NCBI RefSeq assembly: GCF_021532275.1
Contig: NZ_JACBOT010000011.1
Location: 1 to 64,000, forward strand
Source: Brevibacterium sp. UCMA 11754
GTDB taxonomy: Bacteria; Actinomycetota; Actinomycetes; Actinomycetales; Brevibacteriaceae
DNA: 64,000 bases
Direction of reading: 5' to 3'
Each line of letters starts with the position of its first letter. The stretch's first letter is position 1. Made by a program: the position numbers and the translations under genes. Shown in pieces: positions 25,747 through 34,407 of this stretch. The notes beneath the pieces are model-generated. The model saw nothing but the letters and a program-made list of their open reading frames with translations. It was not told the origin of the DNA and made no database searches.

Positions 25747-27036
25747 GTGGACACACGCGGGTGGACAGAGAGAACCATGGAGATCGGCCAGCACGCAATG
25801 GCCCTGGCTCTCACCGTGATCTCGTGCATCCGCGCCATCGACACCGGAGCGGCACCCCTGGCCGCGATCGCCGTGAGCATCGTGTTCCTCGCCTGGTACG
25901 CCCTCGGTGCCGTCCGGGCCGCTCGCAGCGGCGCGATCGTCCTGGCCAAATGGTGGCTGCTGGTCCTCGCCGGTGCGTGGCTGTGCACCTTGCTGGTCTC
26001 CGCCGAGTTCATCTGGATCGCCTTCGTCCTCTGGCTGCTCGCCGGTCACCTGTTCTCGTTGCGCATCGCCGTCGTCATCACCGCGCTGACCTACATCGCG
26101 ACGGTCGTGGCACCCCTGGCCCACTACGGTGCGGTCGGCACCGCGAGCATCATCGGATCGCTCATCGGCGCGGTCTTCGCGCTCGGCCTCTCCCGTGGCT
26201 ACATCGAACTCCTGCGAGAAGGGCGCAGGCGCGAAGAGCTGCTGCAGTCCTTGGAGCTGGCTCACCAGAATCTGCTGGACCTGCAGGACGAGCTCGCCCT
26301 GACCCAGCGTCACGCCGGTGAGATCCAGGAACGCACCCGCGTCTCCCGCGACATCCACGACACGATCGCGCAGGAGATCTCCTCGATCCGTCTCATCGCC
26401 CACGCCGAGGTGGACAGGACCACCGATGAGCACGCGCAGCAGGTTCTGCGCCAAGTCGAGGACCTCGCCGCGCAGAGTTCGCGCGACGTGCGCCGGATCA
26501 TCGCCGCCCTCGCCCCGGCCGAGCTCGAGGACGGGGCGCTGACCGCGGCCATCCGACGACTGCTCACCCGCCTGGAGGAGGACACCTCCATCCGCGGTCG
26601 CGTCGAGGTCGACGAGACAGTTCCTTCCCTGCCCGCCGAGGTGGAGGTGGCGCTGCTGCGGACCGCGCAGTCCGCGCTCGCCAATGTCAGACAGCACTCT
26701 CAAGCCTCGAGGGTCATGATCAGCCTCATGGATCTCGACGGGTCGATCCGCATGGACATCGTCGATGACGGAGTCGGCATGGCTGATCCGGGCTCGCGGC
26801 AACGCGAATCGGAGTCAGGTTTCGGACTCGATTTCATCGGGTCGCGCATGCGCGAGCTGGGAGGCGAACTCGTCATCGAGACGACGCCGGGCTCGGGATT
26901 CGCAATCTCAGCCACACTGCCCAAGAATCCGATTCTGACCTCCCGGTCGGGAGCCGCGGTCGACGGTGAACCCAAGGACCACCTCGGCGGGGCCGATGGC
27001 GCCAATGGACAATCCACACAAGGAGACAGCGCATGA
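25747..27036 (+). CDS. Sensor histidine kinase, NarL/LiaS type
   Basis: 429 residues. About six membrane helices fill residues 15-155, followed by a coiled-coil linker (REGRRREELLQSLELAHQNLLDLQDEL), the HisKA_3 dimerisation helix with phospho-acceptor His204 (RVSRDIHDTIAQEISSI) and an HATPase domain (DIVDDGVGM, ESGFGLDFIGSRM). The GTG at 25747 is chosen because AGGAAGG lies 7 bases upstream; the longer frame crosses the terminator. It overlaps its response regulator by 4 bases. The multi-helix sensor suggests detection of membrane perturbation. Confidence 0.9.
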   Translation: MDTRGWTERTMEIGQHAMALALTVISCIRAIDTGAAPLAAIAVSIVFLAWYALGAVRAARSGAIVLAKWWLLVLAGAWLCTLLVSAEFIWIAFVLWLLAGHLFSLRIAVVITALTYIATVVAPLAHYGAVGTASIIGSLIGAVFALGLSRGYIELLREGRRREELLQSLELAHQNLLDLQDELALTQRHAGEIQERTRVSRDIHDTIAQEISSIRLIAHAEVDRTTDEHAQQVLRQVEDLAAQSSRDVRRIIAALAPAELEDGALTAAIRRLLTRLEEDTSIRGRVEVDETVPSLPAEVEVALLRTAQSALANVRQHSQASRVMISLMDLDGSIRMDIVDDGVGMADPGSRQRESESGFGLDFIGSRMRELGGELVIETTPGSGFAISATLPKNPILTSRSGAAVDGEPKDHLGGADGANGQSTQGDSA

Positions 27037-27653
27037 CGATTCGAGTGATCCTCGTCGACGACCATCCCGTGGTGCGGGCCGGCCTGCGGTCCGTCATCGA
27101 CGCCCCCGAGCACATCGCCGTCGTCGGTGAAGCCGGCAGCGGTGAAGAGGCACTGGCCGTGGTCGATGAGCTCGCACCCGATGTGGTGATGTGCGACCTG
27201 CGCCTGGGGGAGGGCATCGACGGCATCGAGGTGACGAAGCGACTGAACGCCTTGCCGCAGAAGCCTGCAGTCCTCATCCTCACGACCTTCGACAACGATT
27301 CGGAGATCGTCGCCGCCCTCAACGCCGGAGCGTCCGGGTATCTGCTCAAGGACATCAACCCCGAGGACATCTCGACTGCGATCGAGAAGGCCTCACGCGG
27401 GGAGACCTATCTACCGCCTGAGATCTCATCGAAGGTCATCGCCGCGATGCGCAATCCGGGCCCGAAGCTGACCCGACGGGAACGCGATGTGGTGAAGCTG
27501 CTGGCCACCGGTGCCTCGAACGCGCAGATCGCACAGGAGCTCTTCGTCACCGAGGCGACAGTGAAGAGTCACCTGGTCAACGTGTTCACGAAGCTGGGCG
27601 TGGACTCTCGATCGCGTGCCATCCGCGTCGCCGAGGATCAAGGCCTGGTGTAG
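27033..27653 (+). CDS. LuxR/NarL-type response regulator
   Basis: 206 residues. The receiver domain has the acidic pair ILVDDHP, phospho-acceptor Asp55 (VVMCDLRL), the Thr of ILTTFD and Lys of YLLKDI; the C-terminal LuxR helix-turn-helix reads LTRRERDVVKLLATGASNAQIAQELFVTEATVKSHL. ATGA overlap with the kinase shows a single translational unit. The target may be the MMPL pump upstream. Confidence 0.94.
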   Translation: MTIRVILVDDHPVVRAGLRSVIDAPEHIAVVGEAGSGEEALAVVDELAPDVVMCDLRLGEGIDGIEVTKRLNALPQKPAVLILTTFDNDSEIVAALNAGASGYLLKDINPEDISTAIEKASRGETYLPPEISSKVIAAMRNPGPKLTRRERDVVKLLATGASNAQIAQELFVTEATVKSHLVNVFTKLGVDSRSRAIRVAEDQGLV

Positions 27654-27758
27654 CACTCGACATCGAGTCCGCGGGGATGAGGGCACAAGAGTTGTCCTGA
27701 AGTTCATCGACCTTCTCTGCCGTAATGACGGTCTGCCTGAGCTGGCCCGGCCAGAATA

Positions 27759-29093
27759 GTGAGAATGAGCGAGGCGATGGCAGACGTGGCGGATGAGCGT
27801 AAACATCCCGGCACGATCGGAGAAGTGTTCTGGGCGTTTCTACGCCTCGGCGTGACCTCGTTCGGTGGTCCGGTCGCGCACCTCGGGTTCTTCCGAGAGA
27901 CCTTCGTCGCCCGTCGCAAGTGGTTTTCCGACGGGGCATATGCGGACCTGGTCGCATTGTGCCAGTTTCTTCCCGGTCCTGCCTCCAGCCAGGTGGGCAT
28001 GGCGATCGGACTGCAGCGAGCAGGCATCGGCGGGCTGTTGGCAGCCTGGTTCGCCTTCACCATACCCTCGGCCATCGTGCTCGTGGCCTTCGCACTCGGC
28101 ATCGCCGCTTTCAGTGGAGATGCCAGCATGGGGTGGCTGTCGGGGCTGAAGGCAGCCGCGGTGGCCGTGGTCGCTCAGGCGGTGCTCGTGATGGCAAAGA
28201 ACCTCACTCCCGATGCCAAACGCGCCACCGTCGCCGGGGCCGCGATGATCATCATCCTGCTCATCCCGAGCCCGTTCGTGCAGGTAGCGGCGATCGTCCT
28301 GGGCGGTGTCGTCGGGCTGGCCTGGCTGCGTCGAGAGACTGCGCCTGACGAGGCGGCGCCTGACAGCGCCGCTCCGGTCGGTGCGGCCAGAGACGACGCT
28401 GCTCGTGAGGGTGCAGTGGAGAGTTCGGGCACGGGTGGGCAGCCTGCGAGAGGCGGCGTGCAGCCTGATTTTGGGGTGCGGATCTCCCGGAAGGTGGGCG
28501 TGGTCGCGCTGATCACATTCGTGCTGCTGTTGGTGGCACTGCCGATTCTGAGCGCAGTGACCAGTGATCCGAGTCTGCGCCTGGTCGACGTGTTCTACCG
28601 CGCTGGCGCACTCGTCTTCGGCGGCGGTCATGTCGTGCTTCCTCTGCTTGAGACGGAAACCGTCGCGACCGGACTCGTGGGACACGATTCCTTTCTCGCC
28701 GGATACGGCGCTGCCCAGGCGGTGCCGGGTCCGCTGTTCACATTCGCAGCGTTCCTCGGGGCCTCTGCGACGACGGGGCCGACGGGACTGATCGGCGCCG
28801 GTATCGCTCTGCTGGCGATCTTCCTGCCGGCAGCTCTCCTCGTTATCGCGGCACTGCCCTTTTGGGCGCGTCTTCGCCGCGCACAGGCTGTGCGCAGGGC
28901 ACTGCTGGGCGTCAATGCCGCCGTGGTCGGCATTCTTGCAGCCGCTCTCTATGACCCGGTATTCACACAGGGCATCACCTCGCCTGCCACTTTGGCACTG
29001 GCCGTGGGAGTCTTCATCGCTCAGGTGAAATGGAAGCTGCCCGCCTGGGCCGCCGTCATCGCCGCCGGACTGATCGGGTTCGCGTTCCTCTGA
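27759..29093 (+). CDS. chrA: Chromate transporter (two-domain ChrA)
   Basis: 444 residues, the long two-domain form. Domain one has GVTSFGGPVAHLGFFRETFV, CQFLPGPASSQVGMAIG; domain two repeats the pattern with ALVFGGGHVVLPLLE and GYGAAQAVPGPLFTFAAFLGA. An Ala/Asp-rich spacer (about residues 190-230) divides them. ChrA exports chromate, though many homologues probably move other anions. The start is uncertain: GTG 27759, ATG 27765 and ATG 27777 are in frame and none has a clear ribosome site. Confidence 0.9.
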   Translation: MRMSEAMADVADERKHPGTIGEVFWAFLRLGVTSFGGPVAHLGFFRETFVARRKWFSDGAYADLVALCQFLPGPASSQVGMAIGLQRAGIGGLLAAWFAFTIPSAIVLVAFALGIAAFSGDASMGWLSGLKAAAVAVVAQAVLVMAKNLTPDAKRATVAGAAMIIILLIPSPFVQVAAIVLGGVVGLAWLRRETAPDEAAPDSAAPVGAARDDAAREGAVESSGTGGQPARGGVQPDFGVRISRKVGVVALITFVLLLVALPILSAVTSDPSLRLVDVFYRAGALVFGGGHVVLPLLETETVATGLVGHDSFLAGYGAAQAVPGPLFTFAAFLGASATTGPTGLIGAGIALLAIFLPAALLVIAALPFWARLRRAQAVRRALLGVNAAVVGILAAALYDPVFTQGITSPATLALAVGVFIAQVKWKLPAWAAVIAAGLIGFAFL

Positions 29094-29442
29094 CGGACAG
29101 CGATGGTGTTGACATCCCATTCGGATTCGTCGAAACACACATGGAGCGTCGCCACCCCTGTGCGTGCACCGGGGTCTCGACACGACGGCGATGTGTTGAA
29201 GCTCGGTAGCCTTATACAGACGCGAATAATCAAGAACGTGCCGATTGCGTCAGACTGTAAGTTGAATAACTGATAAGTAACCGTTTGCGATGTCGCACCT
29301 GGTAGCAGGCCTGTCATTTCACGCGTTGAAGTTCGAAATGCGGCCTGGAGCCCGGACTCAACTGTGATGGTTCTTCTCCTCCAGGTAGGCTCTTCCATGC
29401 GGATCGGCAGTCCATGCCGGTCGAGACCGGTGGAGGCGAGCG
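29094..29442. other. Intergenic region without a recognisable gene
   Basis: About 350 bases. It is relatively AT-rich at 29210-29290 (TTATACAG, TTGAATAACTGATAAG), where the promoter of the serine hydrolase gene probably lies. I find no strong palindrome, terminator or RNA structure. Open frames here on both strands lack ribosome sites and family character. Confidence 0.5.
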
Positions 29443-31170
29443 ATGGCAGATGGGGACAAGACACTGCCCGGTTCCCCCGACGAATCTGGCGTACGCCGCT
29501 TCGGAGCACTTTCGGGAAACACCAAAGGCATCATTCCGCAGACGGAGCAGACCGGCGACAGCGCCGCCTCAACCGAACCTCCGTCGGAGCCCCCAGCCGA
29601 GCCGCCGCTGCCGCGCGCCGGCGAACTCACATCGGCGAGCGAAGACGCCATCGTCGATCCTTCCGAGGCGATCCTCGAACGCATCGATCTCGACTCCTGG
29701 AAGTGGCCGAAGTACTTCGCCTTCGCTCTGACTCGCATGGAGGAGATCTTCCCAACTGGGGGCATTCCGCGCGGGATCGGCCCGGTCCGCGAGCTTGTGA
29801 CCGAAGAGAACGATTTCCGTCCCCTGCCCATCGACCGCGAGAAGTGGTCCGGTGCTGACGAGAGTTGGTCGACCGTCGGCGACGTTCTGGCCAACACATT
29901 CACCGACGCCTGGATGGTCTCCCGTGACGGCATCGCGCTGGAAGAGGAATACGCCTGGCCGATGAAGCCTGCGCGCCAGCACATGCTGTTCTCGATCAGC
30001 AAGTCCATCGTTTCCGCGGTCGTCGGCGCACTCACCGACGCGGGCCTCCTCTCCCCAGGCGACCTGGTCACCACCCGCGTGCCCGCACTGTCCGAGAGCG
30101 GATATGCCGGGGCGACCATCCGCGACCTCCTCGACATGCGATCGGGCATCAAGTTCTCCGAGGAATACCTCAAGGAAGGATCCGAGATCCGGGACCTGTT
30201 CGAGGCGGTCGACTTCGCGCCGCGGACAGCCACCTCGGCGAACGGAATCAAGGACTTCCTCAAAGGCCTGACCAGCGAACGCGAGCACGGCGGTGCCTAC
30301 GTCTACCGCAGCTGCGAGACCGACGTCTTGGCCTGGATCTGCGAAGCCGTCGTCGGGCAGCCCTTCTCCGTCATCGCCAGCGAATACGTATGGTCGAAGA
30401 TCGGTGCGGCCCACGCGGCCCAGGTCTGCCAGGACCGGTGGGGCGGATCCATCGCCGATGGCGCCATCAGCACCACCCTGCGAGACCTGACCAGGTTCGG
30501 TGAGATGATCGCCCGCGGTGGAACCACGGCCGAGGGAGAACGTGTCCTCTCAGGCAAGTGGATCGACGATATCTTCACCGGAGGAGCCGATTCCGCCCAG
30601 GTCTTCGCCGACTCCCCGTCGGGCCTGTCCTACCCGGGCGGAATGTACCGCAGCCAGTTCTGGGTGCCCTCGGCCAGCCGCGACGTGGTCATCGGCATCG
30701 GCATCCACGGCCAGATGCTCTACATCGACCGCGCCACCCAGACCGTGGGCGTCAAGCTCTCCAGTGACCCTCAGCCGGTGAGCCTTGCCCACCAGCACGG
30801 CACCCTGGCCATGTTCGAGGCCATCGCCGAGGCGGTTCCCCCGAAGACTGAATCCGCGGCTGTATCGCCGGCGGCGTCCGCAGTCGAACCCTCGAGTGAT
30901 CTCGGCAGTGCGGCTCCCGAAGCCCCAGCTCGGAGCGCTTCGGCCCCAGCATCGAACACTGCCGTGGCAGGTGCGCCCGCACCAGATGTCCCAGCTCCGA
31001 ACGCTGCAGCTGCGCACGCACCAGATGTCCCAGCTCCGAACGCTGCAGCTGCGCACGCCGCGGTTCCCCGCCCTGCCGCAGCAGGCACCCTGATTCCGAA
31101 CGTGGCCGCACCCGCCGCTGCCGCTAGCATCGCACCACAGCAGTACGTGCCTCAGTCCGGCATCGTCTGA
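29443..31170 (+). CDS. Serine hydrolase, beta-lactamase/6-aminohexanoate-dimer hydrolase fold
   Basis: 575 residues. The catalytic core spans about residues 80-440: SxxK nucleophile Ser184-Ile-Ser-Lys187, a Tyr288-containing YRS in place of YxN, LLDMRSGIKFSEEY, and IGIGIHGQMLYID near the end. It resembles NylB-type hydrolases of linear amides or esters. The N-terminal 75 residues are disordered and proline-rich, and the last 130 residues are Ala/Pro-rich. No signal peptide is visible, so it is likely cytoplasmic. GGAGG precedes the ATG. True substrate unknown. Confidence 0.85.
   Translation: MADGDKTLPGSPDESGVRRFGALSGNTKGIIPQTEQTGDSAASTEPPSEPPAEPPLPRAGELTSASEDAIVDPSEAILERIDLDSWKWPKYFAFALTRMEEIFPTGGIPRGIGPVRELVTEENDFRPLPIDREKWSGADESWSTVGDVLANTFTDAWMVSRDGIALEEEYAWPMKPARQHMLFSISKSIVSAVVGALTDAGLLSPGDLVTTRVPALSESGYAGATIRDLLDMRSGIKFSEEYLKEGSEIRDLFEAVDFAPRTATSANGIKDFLKGLTSEREHGGAYVYRSCETDVLAWICEAVVGQPFSVIASEYVWSKIGAAHAAQVCQDRWGGSIADGAISTTLRDLTRFGEMIARGGTTAEGERVLSGKWIDDIFTGGADSAQVFADSPSGLSYPGGMYRSQFWVPSASRDVVIGIGIHGQMLYIDRATQTVGVKLSSDPQPVSLAHQHGTLAMFEAIAEAVPPKTESAAVSPAASAVEPSSDLGSAAPEAPARSASAPASNTAVAGAPAPDVPAPNAAAAHAPDVPAPNAAAAHAAVPRPAAAGTLIPNVAAPAAAASIAPQQYVPQSGIV
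30980..31057 (+). repeat. In-frame 39-bp tandem duplication in the hydrolase tail
   Basis: Two identical 39-base units (30980-31018 and 31019-31057) encode APDVPAPNAAAAH twice. Perfect identity means the duplication is recent. It lengthens the disordered Ala/Pro tail without changing the frame. Confidence 0.9.
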
Positions 31171-31283
31171 CTCGCGTTCAAACGCCGCTGCCCGCCCGCG
31201 TATGACGAAAACGGATGCATCCCACTGCTTCTGGCTGTAGCGTGACGAATTGGAACGATTTCGATCCCAGGAGGTAGCGCACC

Positions 31284-31628
31284 ATGACTGATTTCTTCGA
31301 TCGCGAAGGCGACGGAAAGTACGACAAGGCCTACAAGGAGACCACTCCGGACATCCTCAAGGCCTTCGGCGATTTCAACAATGCCGTCTTCGCCGAGGAC
31401 GGGCGTGAGATCCCGCTGAAGTACCGCGAGCTCATCGCCTATGCCGTCGGACTGACCACCCAGTGTGCCTACTGCATCGATGCGCACTCGAACGCGGCGG
31501 TCAAGGCCGGCGCCTCGGAGACCGAACTGGCAGAGACAGCATGGACTGCCTCGGCGATTCGGGCCGGCGGCGCATTCGCCCACGGCCGCCTCGGCTTCAA
31601 GCTCACCGGAGCCCACGACCACAGCTGA
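31284..31628 (+). CDS. Carboxymuconolactone decarboxylase/AhpD-like protein
   Basis: 114 residues. PLKYRELIAYAVGLTTQCAYCIDAHSNAAVKAGASETEL contains the CxxC pair and downstream His of the AhpD-like peroxidase fold; AWTASAIRAGGAFAHG completes it. Such proteins are small thiol-redox or gamma-carboxymuconolactone decarboxylase relatives; the CxxC favours the redox branch. AGGAGG lies 9 bases before the ATG. The divergent or adjacent GlxA-type regulator may control it, but this is inference. Confidence 0.9.
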   Translation: MTDFFDREGDGKYDKAYKETTPDILKAFGDFNNAVFAEDGREIPLKYRELIAYAVGLTTQCAYCIDAHSNAAVKAGASETELAETAWTASAIRAGGAFAHGRLGFKLTGAHDHS

Positions 31629-31714
31629 ATCGAACCGGGAGTCGTGCCTGATCCTCGACTGCTCAGAGTCGCTGATGAACGGGGCCCTTCGATTGCCTAG
31701 ACTGAAGAGCAATC

Positions 31715-32752
31715 ATGACTGAAGATTCCCGAACACCTCTGCGCAGAACACCCCGTCTGCAGCCGCACCGCATTCTCGTGCTGGCTCTGGGCGGGGTGTC
31801 TGCCATTGACCTCGGCGTTCCCGTCCAGGTCTTCGGCCGCAGCTCCAATGCGGTCAGCCCCACCTCAACGGTCCATCCCAGCGGCATCCTCCCGGGCGGA
31901 ACCTGGCCCTACTCGGTTGAAGTGTGCGGAGCTGCTCCCGGACTGGTCACCGGTGCCGACGGTCTCTCCTACTGCGTCGATGTCGGCCTCGACGCGCTGG
32001 AATCGGCAGACACCATCGTCATCCCCGGCGCCACTTCGGTCGTCGACGATGAGCCATCGGCGGCCGTTGTCGGCGCTCTGCTCTCCGCGTTCGAACGCGG
32101 CGCTCGGATCGCCGCGATCTCGACCGGGACCTTCGTCCTCGCACGCACCGGTCTGCTCGCAGGCCGGCGTGCCACGACTCACTGGTCCACGGCGAAGGAG
32201 CTGGGCCGACGCTATCCCTCGATCGAGGTCGACGAGAACGTGCTGTTCATCGATGAAGGACCGTTGCTGACCTCGGCAGGAGCAGCCTCGGCGATCGATC
32301 TCTGTCTCCACCTCATCCGCCGCGATCACGGTGTGGGGCTGTCCAACCAGGTCGCCCGCCGGTTGGTTGCGGCCGCTTACCGCAGTGCCGGGCAGGCCCA
32401 ATATGTGCCGCGCAGCGTGCCCGATCCGCTCGGCGAGGTCTTCGCCGACACCAGGCAATGGGCCCTGCAGCACCTCGGCGAATCACTGACGCTCACTGAC
32501 CTCGCGGCAAATGCGGGAGTCTCCGTACGCACCTTCTCGCGGCGCTTCGTCGACGATACCGGGTACACGCCGATGCAGTGGGTGCTCAGAGCCCGCGTCG
32601 ATCTGGCCAGGGAACTCCTGGAGAACAGCGACTTGGGGATCGAGCAGATCGCTGACCAGGTGGGACTCGGCACCGGAGCGAATCTGCGCATGCACTTCCA
32701 GCGCATCCTCTCGACCTCTCCCAATGAATACCGGCACACGTTCTCCGGGTGA
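31715..32752 (+). CDS. GlxA-type AraC family transcriptional regulator
   Basis: 345 residues. The N-terminal half is a DJ-1/PfpI-like domain (VLALGGVSAIDLGVPVQVFGR, AAISTGTFVLARTGLLAGRRATTHW), with Thr in place of the catalytic Cys of active amidases, so it is probably a ligand sensor. The C-terminal half has two helix-turn-helix motifs (LTDLAANAGVSVRTFSRRF and IEQIADQVGLGTGANLRMHF). Targets are not evident; the upstream AhpD-like gene is a candidate. Confidence 0.9.
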   Translation: MTEDSRTPLRRTPRLQPHRILVLALGGVSAIDLGVPVQVFGRSSNAVSPTSTVHPSGILPGGTWPYSVEVCGAAPGLVTGADGLSYCVDVGLDALESADTIVIPGATSVVDDEPSAAVVGALLSAFERGARIAAISTGTFVLARTGLLAGRRATTHWSTAKELGRRYPSIEVDENVLFIDEGPLLTSAGAASAIDLCLHLIRRDHGVGLSNQVARRLVAAAYRSAGQAQYVPRSVPDPLGEVFADTRQWALQHLGESLTLTDLAANAGVSVRTFSRRFVDDTGYTPMQWVLRARVDLARELLENSDLGIEQIADQVGLGTGANLRMHFQRILSTSPNEYRHTFSG

Positions 32753-32834
32753 TTCTGGGAAAGGTTCGACCGGCGGTTTCGTCTGTGCACCGGTGGTGGC
32801 CCATACGCGTAGGTGCCTCATGCGCGTAGATGTC

Positions 32835-33620
32835 TCACACGGTGGTGGGGAGAACGCCGCCTTCGGCACGAAGCGCGGCGCCATTGGTTGCCGACGACTT
32901 CGCGCTGGCCAGATAGGTCACCAGATTCGCTATCTCCTCGGGTTCGATGAAGCGTTGGATGAGCGAGGACTCACGCACGAGTGTGGACTTCAACGCCTCG
33001 GGAGAGAGCGACTGCGCGGAAGCGATCTGCTCGACCGTGTCTGCTACGCCGGTGGAATAGGTCGGACCGCCCAGTACGGTGTTGACCGTGACACCGGTGC
33101 CACGGGTGAGTTTCGCGAGACCATTGCTCAGCGCGAGCGCAGCAGCCTTGGTCGCACCGTAGTGGATCATGTCAGCGGGCACATCCACGGCGGACTCGGT
33201 GCCGACGAAGATGATTCGGCCCCACCCCTGCTTCAGCATCGGCTTGAGAAGATGACGCGAGAGCCGGACCCCACTCATCACATTGATCTCGAATAGCCGC
33301 GACCACTCCGCGTCCGAGATCTCCTCAAATGGAGACACCTCGAAGTGTCCCACATTATTGACCAGCACATCCACGGGTTCGAGTGCGTCGAGGAGTGCAT
33401 TGACTTGCCCTGAGTCAGCCAAATCAGCGGCTATCCCCGAGACATCGCAGCCGGGCACCAGGGAGCGAAGACTCTCAAGGGCTTCGGACACGCGGTGCCC
33501 ATCGCGACCGTTGATCACTATGGTGGCGCCCTCTGCGGCCAGGCTCGCGGCCACCGCAAATCCGATGCCCTGGGTGGAGCCGCTGACGAATGCCCTTTTG
33601 CCTGAGATCTCTGTGTCCAT
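32835..33620 (-). CDS. Short-chain dehydrogenase/reductase
   Basis: 261 residues, classical SDR. The cofactor motif is GSTQGIG, the structural motif is VLVNNVGHFE (NNVG in place of NNAG), the catalytic Ser lies in GTESAVDV and the YxxxK pair in IHYGATKAAA. NAD(P)-dependent oxidation or reduction of a small alcohol or ketone is expected. The ATG at 33620 is preferred over longer frames. The gene faces marR across a 110-base region holding two identical-type operators, so it is almost certainly controlled by that MarR protein. Confidence 0.92.
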   Translation of the reverse strand: MDTEISGKRAFVSGSTQGIGFAVAASLAAEGATIVINGRDGHRVSEALESLRSLVPGCDVSGIAADLADSGQVNALLDALEPVDVLVNNVGHFEVSPFEEISDAEWSRLFEINVMSGVRLSRHLLKPMLKQGWGRIIFVGTESAVDVPADMIHYGATKAAALALSNGLAKLTRGTGVTVNTVLGGPTYSTGVADTVEQIASAQSLSPEALKSTLVRESSLIQRFIEPEEIANLVTYLASAKSSATNGAALRAEGGVLPTTV

Positions 33621-33661
33621 GGTGCATCTGTCCTCTCGTGCCGCTGTCCACGGCAGCAATT

Positions 33662-33710
33662 ACTTTCCTGAGTAAGTGAATCGTAGATGTTTTAACTTTC
33701 CTAGACAAGT
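33662..33710. promoter_or_regulatory. Twin operators between the SDR and MarR genes
   Basis: ACTTTCCTGAGTAAGT (33662-33677) and ACTTTCCTAGACAAGT (33695-33710) are near-identical 16-base elements with ACTT/AAGT inverted ends, 33 bases apart (three helical turns). The layout suits two MarR dimers repressing both divergent promoters. Confidence 0.7.
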
Positions 33711-33730
33711 GAAATGATAGAGTGGCGCTC

Positions 33731-34240
33731 ATGATCGATGACCAATCCGCTGATGCATTCAATCCCGATGAACTTGAAACATGGGCGGCAGTGGCAACGC
33801 TTCTTGAGTGGCTTCCTGCGGCGCTCGACGCGCAGATGCAGGGTGATTCGGGGATCAGTCACTTCGAGTTCGGAATCCTCTTCGCCCTCTCGGAGGCTGA
33901 GGGGCAATCGCTTCGAATGAGTGAGCTTGCCGGTTACGCCAACAGCACACTGTCCCGCCTGTCGCGCGCAGTTGCACGACTGGAGCGGAAGCTGTGGGTC
34001 CGCAGGGCTCCGGATCCGAGCGACGGTCGCATCACGATCGCGACGCTGACCGACGCTGGACAGGAGGCTGTACATGCGGCGGCGCCCGGGCATGTTGCTC
34101 TTGTGCGCAGGCTCGTCTTCGATTCGCTGACTCGCACTCAGGCTTGCCGGCTGCGCGACGCCAGTCGAAGAATCACCGCCGCCATTCGTGCTGACGGCGA
34201 ATGGCATTCCGGGGAATCGACCGTTGGCGAGCGTGACTGA
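33731..34240 (+). CDS. MarR family transcriptional regulator
   Basis: 169 residues. The winged-helix core reads FEFGILFALSEAEGQSLRMSELAGYANSTLSRLSRAVARLERKLWVRRAPDPSDGRITIATLTDAG, matching MarR helices and the DGR-containing wing. It is divergent from the SDR gene, with which it shares twin operators, so it probably represses both and responds to a substrate of the SDR. The ATG at 33731 or an in-frame GTG at 33722 may be the start. Confidence 0.92.
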   Translation: MIDDQSADAFNPDELETWAAVATLLEWLPAALDAQMQGDSGISHFEFGILFALSEAEGQSLRMSELAGYANSTLSRLSRAVARLERKLWVRRAPDPSDGRITIATLTDAGQEAVHAAAPGHVALVRRLVFDSLTRTQACRLRDASRRITAAIRADGEWHSGESTVGERD

Positions 34241-34407
34241 TCGGCACCTGAGCGGGTCGAATCTATGCTGGCCAGATACTTTCGGTATCTGGCAATACCT
34301 CTGGCTAGAACCTTGCGTAGAATGTCTCTCTGGCCACTGTTGTCTTCTGCGGGAACACGAGACTATAGAGATGTACCCACAAGCAGTACCTCTGACAAGG
34401 AGTGACA

